Positions 57,712-64,000 of a DNA stretch of 64,000 nucleotides are shown here, one piece after another (position 1 is the first letter of the stretch; each line of letters opens with the position of its first letter). The stretch comes from Pseudomonadota bacterium (GTDB lineage Bacteria; Pseudomonadota; Gammaproteobacteria; Steroidobacterales; Woeseiaceae). The position numbers and the translations under genes were made by a program. A model generated the notes under the pieces. That model did not search any database. It was not told the DNA's origin and saw only the letters and a list, made by a program, of their open reading frames with translations. Location of the stretch: positions 1 through 64,000 of the forward strand of contig JADFSP010000007.1 of assembly GCA_022560695.1 (NCBI GenBank), in the 5' to 3' direction.

Positions 57712-59820
57712 TTAAAGGGAATGAGCTGCCGTCAGTTCGGCAAGTGTGCGCTTCCTGACGCTGTCGGACTCCTGCAGCACTACTTCAGGTTCATTAACAT
57801 AATGTCCTTGCATGAAGTCGAGTCCGAGCTGGAACAGCACGGCCATCGCATTTGCGTTCTCGACGCGTTCAGCAATCGACTTGATATTTCTCTCTTTCGC
57901 TGCACGAACTATTTTTTGCACGCTGTCCTGCATCTTCGTATCGGTCATGAGCGTATGCATCAATTCCCCGTCGACCTTGATGTAGTTGGGCTTGAGGATA
58001 TCGAGTATCCGAAATCGCTCCTTGTCGACGCCGTAGTGCTCGAGCGCAAAACCCACGCCCAGTTTTCGCATCTTCGTGACCAGCGATTTCGTTTGTTTGA
58101 TGTGTTTTGCGGCGTCACGCTCCGGTATTTGTATCACCAGGCGAGAGCAGTCAAACTTGCGCTTGTCAAATTCACGCTCCATCCAGGCGATCGTAGTTGC
58201 GTCGACAATTGACTGTTTCGACAGACGCACGAACACGCGATCGGCGTTGTTTCTGTTGCAGAAGTCGATGGCTGCCTTGATCATCCAGCGATCGATGTGC
58301 TTCATCATATTATTGCGTTCGGCCGCGGGAATAAATTCAGAGGGCAGCACCGAATTTCCCTGCTCGTCGATCATGCGTACGAGCAGGTCATACATTTCCA
58401 CCGAATCGCTGCGCAAGCCTGCGATCGGGAGCTGTGCTACCTCAAATCGTTTGTCGGTCAGCGCAGCTTTGATGCGCTTGACCCAGATCGCATCAAATGC
58501 ACGTTGCTTGGTGTCTTCGTCGGCTGACTCGTTAAGATAGGATTTGTCGCCGCCCTCGGCCCTGCCGGCCTTGTGGGCATCAACGGTTGCTGCGACGAGT
58601 TCCTGCAGATTGCGAAACACGTCACTGACTGCGCACACACCGACGGTACAGGTCATATGCGTCGATATATCGCCGATATCGAAAGTCGTATTGCGAATGT
58701 GATCAACAAGTTGCTTGCCCCAGACCTGCGCATCCTGCGCGTTGCCGCGTTCCAGCAGGACAAGCAGCGATGTTCCCTCGAAGCGGCCGGCGACATCGCG
58801 GGGATGCATGCGTTTGCGGACTTCTTCCGCAAACTGCGCCAGGATTTCCTCGGAGTCGAGAATGCCGACTTTGTCTTGCAGAGCTCCGAAATTGTCCGGC
58901 TTGAGGTAGGCGAGTACCTGCAGTCCGGAAGATGGCTTCTTGCTGAGGCGCTTCCGCAGACGTTCAAGAAACTGACTGCGGTGAAAAAACAGCGTCGTTG
59001 GATCACGTTGCAGCGCATCGTGAACGAGTTTGGTGGGTTCCTGCGAATTAATGTCGGGCTGTACAATGCATATCTGAACGCACGGCGCGTTGTCGAAGTT
59101 GATCTTGCGAAATTGTAATTGCAGTTCGCTGGCTTCCACGGCGCCGTCTTGAGGTTTTACCTTCAGTTGCTCGTCTGCGTGCCACTTGCCTTTAATGGTC
59201 GCGACCATCGCCCCTTTCAGGGCCGCCTGACTTTCCGGCTCAAAGCTGTCCATCAACGGGACACCGGTGACTTCGTCGAGCTTGGCCGCCTTGAACAGTT
59301 GCAGCCATGCGTCATTGGCGTCGATGACCACACCCTCCTGGGTCAGTGCGATCGCATTGCGCGATGTCTGCATGTACTCCTTGACCTGTCGCTTGTATTC
59401 CGTGGCCGATTGAATGGTCGAATACAACGCGCGTTCGACACGCAGTGCTCGCAGCTCCCGGGTAACCACCGCCTGCAGGCGCTTCTTGAGCCCGGTCGAC
59501 ACGAGGTCGCGGGCACCGTGTTTCATCGCTTCCTGAATCGCCGCTTCGTCGGCATGTTCCTGCATCGCGATGACCGGTACTTCGGGGTTGAAGTGATCTT
59601 TTTGCTTGACGATCTGGCGTATGGAATCGGCGTAGTGATCGCAATTGACGATGAGGAGTTCGACGTTTTCCGCGTCCAGGGTCTTGTTCAGCTTCGTGGG
59701 GCGGTCAATCCAGTGACAATGGGCTGCATGACCGGCGTCGCGCAGCGTACTGTTGATCAGTTCGACGTCGTCTTCGTTATCCGACAATACGGCTATGGAA
59801 ATACTTTGGCGCCCGTCCAA
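57712..59820 (-). CDS. FimX-like degenerate GGDEF-EAL protein with receiver-like domain
   Basis: 702 aa from a TTG at 59820 (AAGGA upstream); the frame is open to an ATG at 59994, but the extra 58 residues look unlike protein. The order is a receiver-like domain (SISIAVLSDNEDDVELI), a PAS region (SRNAIALTQEGVVIDANDAW), a GGDEF region reduced to RFEGTSLLVLL, and an EAL region reduced to YDLLVRM with later DILKPNYIKVDG and LGLDFMQGHYV. FimX of Pseudomonas has this plan, makes no c-di-GMP, binds it weakly or strongly through the EAL domain, and controls type IV pili. Neighbouring FimV-like protein agrees. Confidence 0.78.
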   Translation of the reverse strand: MDGRQSISIAVLSDNEDDVELINSTLRDAGHAAHCHWIDRPTKLNKTLDAENVELLIVNCDHYADSIRQIVKQKDHFNPEVPVIAMQEHADEAAIQEAMKHGARDLVSTGLKKRLQAVVTRELRALRVERALYSTIQSATEYKRQVKEYMQTSRNAIALTQEGVVIDANDAWLQLFKAAKLDEVTGVPLMDSFEPESQAALKGAMVATIKGKWHADEQLKVKPQDGAVEASELQLQFRKINFDNAPCVQICIVQPDINSQEPTKLVHDALQRDPTTLFFHRSQFLERLRKRLSKKPSSGLQVLAYLKPDNFGALQDKVGILDSEEILAQFAEEVRKRMHPRDVAGRFEGTSLLVLLERGNAQDAQVWGKQLVDHIRNTTFDIGDISTHMTCTVGVCAVSDVFRNLQELVAATVDAHKAGRAEGGDKSYLNESADEDTKQRAFDAIWVKRIKAALTDKRFEVAQLPIAGLRSDSVEMYDLLVRMIDEQGNSVLPSEFIPAAERNNMMKHIDRWMIKAAIDFCNRNNADRVFVRLSKQSIVDATTIAWMEREFDKRKFDCSRLVIQIPERDAAKHIKQTKSLVTKMRKLGVGFALEHYGVDKERFRILDILKPNYIKVDGELMHTLMTDTKMQDSVQKIVRAAKERNIKSIAERVENANAMAVLFQLGLDFMQGHYVNEPEVVLQESDSVRKRTLAELTAAHSL

Positions 59821-60089
59821 TTCGCGTTCCTTGCTAATCTCTGGGGGTGTCCCTGGATGTCTGTATTTTGTTAAAACAGCAGGGTTTGAAATCGCTCTCA
59901 GCGTAGCCCCCACCGGGGTGGCAAAAGCGTGACGGGCATCTAGTTTCGGAGGCTCGCGGCGGTTTCGGGGCCATATTTGTGGCATTTGCGGCACGGGCCC
60001 GTGACTTCGGTATCATGTCGGTCGTCTGCCGCACGGCGGCCAGGACCATGAGTGAAGGGGAGAGTCGGCGGCCGGCGCCGGCGTACGAT

Positions 60090-60656
60090 ATGGCCAGTTA
60101 CAACACCAACGAGTTTCGGTCCGGGCTGCGAATCATCATTGACCGCGATCCGTGCATCATCGTGGAAAACGAGTTCGTCAAGCCCGGCAAGGGCCAGGCC
60201 TTCAATCGGGTAAAGATTCGCAATCTCAAGACCGGCAAGACCGTCGACAAGACATTCAAGTCGGGCGACAGCGTTGAGGCGGCGGACGTCATGGACACCG
60301 ATATGCAGTACCTGTACGCCGATGGCGAATTCTGGCATTTCATGGTACCGGACACGTTCGAACAGTATGCGGCGGATGCGAACGCAGTCGGCCATGCAAA
60401 AGACTGGATCAGCGACGGCGACATTTGCCAGGTTACGCTGTGGAATAATTCGCCGCTGATCGTCGCACCGCCGAATTTCGTTGAACTGGAAATCGTTGCA
60501 ACGGATCCCGGCGTCAAAGGGGATACGGCAAGCGGTGGCGTCAAGCCTGCGACCTTGTCGACGGGGGCGGTTGTTCGCGTCCCATTATTCGTCGATCAGG
60601 GCGAAACGATAAAAGTCGACACGCGTTCACGCGAATACGTATCGAGAGTCAAATAA
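60090..60656 (+). CDS. efp: Elongation factor P
   Basis: 188 aa from the ATG at 60090, the family length; upstream in-frame codons to 59979 are not needed. It relieves ribosome stalling at polyproline. The modified loop reads VKPGKGQAF with Lys34, the residue beta-lysylated by EpmA with EpmB. Three beta-barrel domains are intact ([43 protein letters not shown]). The epmA gene is about 500 bases downstream on the opposite strand; epmB is not in the window. Confidence 0.96.
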   Translation: MASYNTNEFRSGLRIIIDRDPCIIVENEFVKPGKGQAFNRVKIRNLKTGKTVDKTFKSGDSVEAADVMDTDMQYLYADGEFWHFMVPDTFEQYAADANAVGHAKDWISDGDICQVTLWNNSPLIVAPPNFVELEIVATDPGVKGDTASGGVKPATLSTGAVVRVPLFVDQGETIKVDTRSREYVSRVK

Positions 60657-61122
60657 ATCGCTCACGACCGGAGTGAAGCCGGCAATACGTTTCACACAGT
60701 CCTTCGATGCCCGCCTGGTCGCCCGCGCCGAAGCGGTCGATGGACGGACTGTCGATATCGAGGACGCCGACCAGCTTGTCGTCGATCAACAGCGGCACGA
60801 CGATTTCGGATCGAGAGGCCGCGTCACAAGCGATGTGACCGGGAAATGCGTGCACATCGGCAACGCGCTGGGTCTCGAGTGTCGCCGCCGCCGCCCCGCA
60901 CACGCCACTGCCGATTGAAATGCGCACGCAGGCCGTATTGCCCTGGAACGGGCCCAACACGAGTTCGCCGTTGCGCAGCACGTAGATGCCGAGCCAAATG
61001 ATGTCGTCCAGCGCATGATAAAGGAGTGCGACGAAATTCGCGGCATTGGCGAGTGCATCGTGCTCGCCGGCGAGCAGCGCCCGTAACTGCGAATCCAGCA
61101 ACGTGTAATCGGGGTCAGTCAT
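60649..61122 (-). CDS. msrC: Free methionine-(R)-sulfoxide reductase (GAF domain)
   Basis: 157 aa, a single GAF domain. The motifs [23 protein letters not shown] and [16 protein letters not shown] carry the three Cys used in the enzyme. It reduces free (not protein-bound) Met-R-sulfoxide. It is the last gene of the minus-strand operon and overlaps epmA by eight bases (61115-61122). It converges on efp with an eight-base overlap at 60649-60656. Confidence 0.85.
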   Translation of the reverse strand: MTDPDYTLLDSQLRALLAGEHDALANAANFVALLYHALDDIIWLGIYVLRNGELVLGPFQGNTACVRISIGSGVCGAAAATLETQRVADVHAFPGHIACDAASRSEIVVPLLIDDKLVGVLDIDSPSIDRFGAGDQAGIEGLCETYCRLHSGRERFI

Positions 61123-62122
61123 GGCGGGTATCGAGAGCGAAAGTCAGTACTTGGCAAATGTCATCCCTGCGGTCCTGTAGCATCTGCAGCCGCTCGAAGC
61201 CCAGTGCCACGCCCGAGCACTCGGGAAGGCCGGCATCGAGGGCAGCGATCAGCATGTCATCGACCGGCGGCGCAGGGCGGCCGAGCCTGCGTCGCCTGAC
61301 GCATTCCTCGCCAATGCGTCCTTGTTGCTCCGCGGCGTCCGTTAGTTCGACGCAGCCGTTGGCAAGTTCCATCGAGCCCAGAAACACTTCGAAGCGATCG
61401 GCCACGCTGTTGTCGGCAGGGCAAAGGCGAGCCAGCGCCGCCTGGCTGGCCGGATAATGCCGGAGGACCGTGAGCCGGTCCTGCGCGAATTTCGGCGCGA
61501 CCCGCGAACTCAGGACCAGGTCGAGCCAGGTATCCCGCTCCTGGCCGATTGCTGCGCGCAGGTCTTTGTCTGCCGCGACACAGCCGGCGAGCTCCATGCT
61601 GTCGGCTGTGAACGGATCGACGCCGGCGTAACGCAGGAATGCGTCACGGTATTCGATGCGATCAACGGCATCGCACAATTCGGGACGCTCGAGCACCGCA
61701 GCGATAAACTGAGTTGTCTCATTGCTGATTGCATCGAGACCGAATCCGAGCCGGTACCACTCGACGAGCGTAAATTCCGGTTGGTGCCGCCTGCCCGATT
61801 CGCCGTCACGATACACGCGGCAGATCGAATAGATATCGGGATAACCCGCCGCAAGCAAGCGCTTCATGTGGAACTCGGGCGAGGTGTGCAAATACCACTC
61901 CGCTCGCGCGCCCGTGCTCGAGTACACGCCGAAGCTTTCGATATGCGGATCGGTCGCAGCGAAGCGGCTCAATGCAGGCGTGTCGACAGCCAGTACGTCG
62001 CGCCCGGCGAAAAAATGCCGAATGCGTTCGAGCATCGCGGCCCGACGTCTTGCGACGGCAACGTCCGACGAAGGCCGCCAATAAAGTGGGGTCGAACCGA
62101 ACTTTTTACTCGATGAAGTCAT
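61115..62122 (-). CDS. epmA: EF-P--(R)-beta-lysine ligase
   Basis: 335 aa. Class II lysyl-tRNA synthetase-like fold without the anticodon domain. Motif 2 region SPEFHMKRLLAAGYPDIYSICRVYRDGESG then PEFTLVEWYR, and motif 3 NGCVELTDAAEQ with SGVALGFERLQML. It attaches (R)-beta-lysine to Lys34 of EF-P. The start ATG (62122) lies in the loop of a GGGTCGAACC hairpin element, and the first about 13 residues (TSSSKKFGSTPL) are repeat-derived. No GTG, TTG or ATG start occurs before codon 30. It overlaps the psd stop by one base (TAATG). Confidence 0.93.
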   Translation of the reverse strand: MTSSSKKFGSTPLYWRPSSDVAVARRRAAMLERIRHFFAGRDVLAVDTPALSRFAATDPHIESFGVYSSTGARAEWYLHTSPEFHMKRLLAAGYPDIYSICRVYRDGESGRRHQPEFTLVEWYRLGFGLDAISNETTQFIAAVLERPELCDAVDRIEYRDAFLRYAGVDPFTADSMELAGCVAADKDLRAAIGQERDTWLDLVLSSRVAPKFAQDRLTVLRHYPASQAALARLCPADNSVADRFEVFLGSMELANGCVELTDAAEQQGRIGEECVRRRRLGRPAPPVDDMLIAALDAGLPECSGVALGFERLQMLQDRRDDICQVLTFALDTRHD

Positions 62123-62202
62123 TAGTTGCCGGTTCTCACAAAAAAGTCCGGTTCGACCCTACTTTTCGGTTCGACCCTACTTTTTTCCGACCCCACTTTT
62201 TT
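62083..62202. repeat. GGGTCGAACC hairpin element inside the psd/epmA junction
   Basis: On the minus strand the order is: right arms in three tandem parts (GGGTCGAACC-type units at 62139-62202), loop GAGAACCGGCAACTAATGAC, and opposite arm to 62083. Its loop matches the copies at 42892 and 50600. It supplies the psd C-terminus and the epmA start. Confidence 0.85.
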
Positions 62203-63051
62203 CCCGATCTCACCGATCGACTCGCCCATGCACAACGTCTTCCCTGGTGTCAGGTCGTGGCGCCAGTCGCAGACGCCACGCGGCAACAGAACGATGACGG
62301 TCGAGCCCATATTGAACCAGCCCAGTAATTCGCCTTTTTCGACGCGGCGCGAGTGCGCCGACGTATCGAGCATTTCGACAACACCGGATTTTCTCGGTCG
62401 GATCTCGCCGCTCCAGCGGGTGCTGATGCTGCCGACATTGAGCGCCCCGATGAAGATCAGCGCCATCGGTCCGTGCTTCGTGGCAATGCGCAGGATGAGT
62501 CGCTCATTGCGATGGAATAGGCCGGCGACGTGCAACACGGTGGCGGCGTTGACACTGAACAGATCGCCGGGTACATAGTGCGCGGCCACGAGTTCGCCGC
62601 CGAGCGGTGCGTGGACTCGATGATAATAGTGCGGCGCGAGGTACAACGTCACGTACGATCCGTCACGGAATGCGCGCGCATCATCCAGATCGGCAGCGAG
62701 CAGATCGTCAAGGGAGTAGTGATGCCCCTTGGCCTGAAAAATACTGTCCGCCTGCAGTTTCCCGGCCTGGGTCACGGTGCCGTCGACGGGCGACACGATC
62801 GACATCGGCCGTGTGTCAATCGGTCGCGCGCCGTCCTTGAGTTCGCGGATGAAGAAGTCGTTGAATGTGCGAAAGGCGTCCGGGACATCACGACTGACCT
62901 CGTCGACATCGACGCCATAGAGGCGCACGAAAGCGCTGATGAGCGCATTCTTGACGGGTTTTATGCGTATACGCGCGACACGGTAGACGACTGCCGTCAA
63001 CCAATGTCGCGGCAGCAGATATTGCATGAAAGCGAATGCGCGAGACAACAT
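62122..63051 (-). CDS. psd: Phosphatidylserine decarboxylase proenzyme
   Basis: 309 aa from the ATG at 63051, which aligns with the E. coli start (MLSRAFAFMQYLLPRHWLT); a GTG at 63093 would overlap the upstream gene. It makes phosphatidylethanolamine with a self-generated pyruvoyl group. Landmarks are RTFNDFFIRELKDGARP, VDGTVTQAGKL, KGHHYSLDDLLA, YHRVHAPLGGEL, YVPGDLFSVN and FNMGSTVIVLL, where the cleavage site (LGST in E. coli) reads MGST. The last about 26 residues, after GESIGEIG, are repeat-derived (KKVGSEKSRVEPKSRVEPD...). Confidence 0.94.
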   Translation of the reverse strand: MLSRAFAFMQYLLPRHWLTAVVYRVARIRIKPVKNALISAFVRLYGVDVDEVSRDVPDAFRTFNDFFIRELKDGARPIDTRPMSIVSPVDGTVTQAGKLQADSIFQAKGHHYSLDDLLAADLDDARAFRDGSYVTLYLAPHYYHRVHAPLGGELVAAHYVPGDLFSVNAATVLHVAGLFHRNERLILRIATKHGPMALIFIGALNVGSISTRWSGEIRPRKSGVVEMLDTSAHSRRVEKGELLGWFNMGSTVIVLLPRGVCDWRHDLTPGKTLCMGESIGEIGKKVGSEKSRVEPKSRVEPDFFVRTGN

Positions 63052-63058
63052 TTGCGGA

Positions 63059-63484
63059 TCAATCAGCGGCCGATTCGAAGCGGGCGCGCACACTCAGCAG
63101 CATCAGATCGCCGGCGTAGAACTGCAGTGTCACGTAGTCCGCTGTGCCGTAGGGGCGTAGCAGCATGAGATGCTTGCCGCCGCGTTCGAAGACCGCCGTG
63201 GTTGCCGGTGCTATGGACAGTTTTTCAAGCGGTCGCATTCGGGCAATGTCATCGTCGATGAACGTCTCGTGCATTTCGACGGCTGCGAACTCGGGGCTGG
63301 TTACCTTCGTGATGTCGATCGTGTTGCGACTGTGGTTGGCCAACTCGAGGTATGCGGCGCTCGTCGTCGTACCCGGCAGCGGCTGCACGACGCTGACATT
63401 GCCCGCGACGAGCGGCGGTCCGGACTCCTCGGCACAGCCGAACGTCAGCCCTGCAACAACCAGTGCCACAAGGAGTCGCATCAT
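63059..63484 (-). CDS. PCu(A)C-type copper chaperone lipoprotein
   Basis: 141 aa. The lipoprotein signal ends AGLTFGC. The domain shows the H(M)X10MX21HXM copper motif: MHETFIDDDIARMRPLEKL and KHLML. PCu(A)C proteins deliver Cu(I) to the CuA centre of cytochrome c oxidase together with Sco. It overlaps sco by four bases (ATGA at 63481-63484) and precedes psd by seven. Confidence 0.88.
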   Translation of the reverse strand: MMRLLVALVVAGLTFGCAEESGPPLVAGNVSVVQPLPGTTTSAAYLELANHSRNTIDITKVTSPEFAAVEMHETFIDDDIARMRPLEKLSIAPATTAVFERGGKHLMLLRPYGTADYVTLQFYAGDLMLLSVRARFESAAD

Positions 63485-64000
63485 TCACGTGCCATGATCA
63501 GCGGCAGATCGTGCACCAGGTCGTCGATCCGGTGCGGCGCGCCGAACAAGGCGGACATGCGGCTTTGCGGGTCGATGACAAGCACGACGACCGAGTGGTC
63601 CACGACGTAGTCGTCGCCGTCGTTCTTCTCGAAAAATATTCCGAGCGCACTTGTCAACTTGCGCAATTCATCGAGCTCTCCCGTGATGCCGAGATGGTCC
63701 TTGCCGAAAAAGCTGATGTAACTGTCGATAGCGGCAGGCGTATCGCGTTGCGGGTCAACACTGACGAATACGATCCGCGGCAGCGGCTCGTGTTTTGCTT
63801 CCGCGAGCCGTACTTTGACCTGGCTCAGCAGCTGCAGTGTCAACGGACAAATATCCGGACAATTCGTGAAGCCGAAAAATACGAGATCCCACTCGCCTGC
63901 GAAGACCTCTTTGCCGATCGACTGTCCATGCTGATCGAGCAACGAGAACTGCGGCAATTCGATCGGCGCCGGCAGTATCGTTGCGGCATTGGGTCTCGCT
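63481..64000 (-). CDS. SCO1/SenC family protein (5' end beyond the window)
   Basis: At least 172 aa in the window; the frame is open to position 64000, so the N-terminus with its membrane anchor or signal is missing. The thioredoxin-like fold has the copper-binding FTNCPDICPLTL (CxxxC) and the later His in VVDHSVVVLVIDP. DLVFFGF, VSVDPQRDTP are family blocks. Sco proteins help to insert copper in cytochrome c oxidase. It is the first gene of the minus-strand operon in view; pcuAC is coupled to it. Confidence 0.9.
   Translation of the reverse strand, partial: ARPNAATILPAPIELPQFSLLDQHGQSIGKEVFAGEWDLVFFGFTNCPDICPLTLQLLSQVKVRLAEAKHEPLPRIVFVSVDPQRDTPAAIDSYISFFGKDHLGITGELDELRKLTSALGIFFEKNDGDDYVVDHSVVVLVIDPQSRMSALFGAPHRIDDLVHDLPLIMARE

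Noticed and set aside
62083..62202. Hairpin at psd/epmA considered as a plain intrinsic terminator
   Set aside because: It lies inside two coding frames and shares its loop with copies at 42892 and 50600, so it is an inserted element; termination there would cut epmA off.

Overview
The window is a stretch of a gammaproteobacterial chromosome. The evidence is a parE-parC pair, full-length PurL with a fused glutaminase, EttA, EF-P whose modifiable lysine is at position 34 together with EpmA, FimV-like and FimX-like polar pilus regulators, a DUF1820 protein and a glyA-nrdR-nusB-thiL-pgpA run. Coding is dense and GC-rich, GTG and TTG starts are common, and many proteins carry Sec, Tat or lipoprotein signals, as in a free-living, probably aquatic, protein- and lipid-using heterotroph. 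I cannot name a genus from the sequence alone.

Layout. 1-7.0 kb: an accessory-looking stretch of four exported proteins (SppA peptidase, M29-like protein, LVIVD-repeat protein, SGNH lipoprotein). They are separated by about 190-bp intergenic units made of repeated CCGCTTT/AGCGG palindromes. The LVIVD gene has a c-di-GMP-I (GEMM-I) riboswitch-like leader and the M29-like gene has what looks like a truncated copy. 7.2-9.1 kb: a higBA toxin-antitoxin pair and a DUF819 membrane protein. 9.2-21.2 kb: a scavenging group with a Tat lipoprotein acid phosphatase, a DadA-like D-amino-acid oxidoreductase, an NhaC-type antiporter, an N-acyl-D-amino-acid deacylase, gamma-glutamyltransferase, an amidase and a large TonB-dependent receptor. 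21.6-29.3 kb: an aldo/keto reductase, a degenerate HD-GYP protein, a MaoC / CitE-like lyase / acetyl-CoA synthetase operon, an orphan FHA protein and DUF1820. 29.4-36.2 kb: purL and a two-subunit molybdenum hydroxylase of the isoquinoline oxidoreductase type with a second GEMM-like leader. 36.2-49.9 kb: housekeeping genes (ettA, glyA, nrdR, nusB, thiL, pgpA), a Ser/Thr kinase fused to a cyclic-nucleotide-binding domain, an M20 amidohydrolase, a beta-carbonic anhydrase and an S41 lipoprotein peptidase behind a chimeric GEMM-like leader. 49.9-64 kb: xseB, a DUF3501 remnant, parE-parC, fimV-like, fimX-like, efp, and the operon sco-pcuAC-psd-epmA-msrC, which runs off the right edge.

Two themes cross the map. 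The first is c-di-GMP. There are two to three GEMM-I-like leaders and one fragment in front of exported or redox genes, a degenerate HD-GYP protein and a degenerate GGDEF/EAL FimX-like protein next to a FimV-like protein. Together they suggest c-di-GMP controls envelope and surface functions here. The second is small palindromic mobile-type repeats that have reshaped genes. An 88-bp hairpin element with GGGTCGAACC arms occurs at nusB/thiL, before parE and at psd/epmA. At psd/epmA it supplies both the C-terminus of Psd and the start codon of EpmA. A second family with TTGCGAG arms lies at 9.1 kb and 47.7 kb, where it abuts the chimeric riboswitch.
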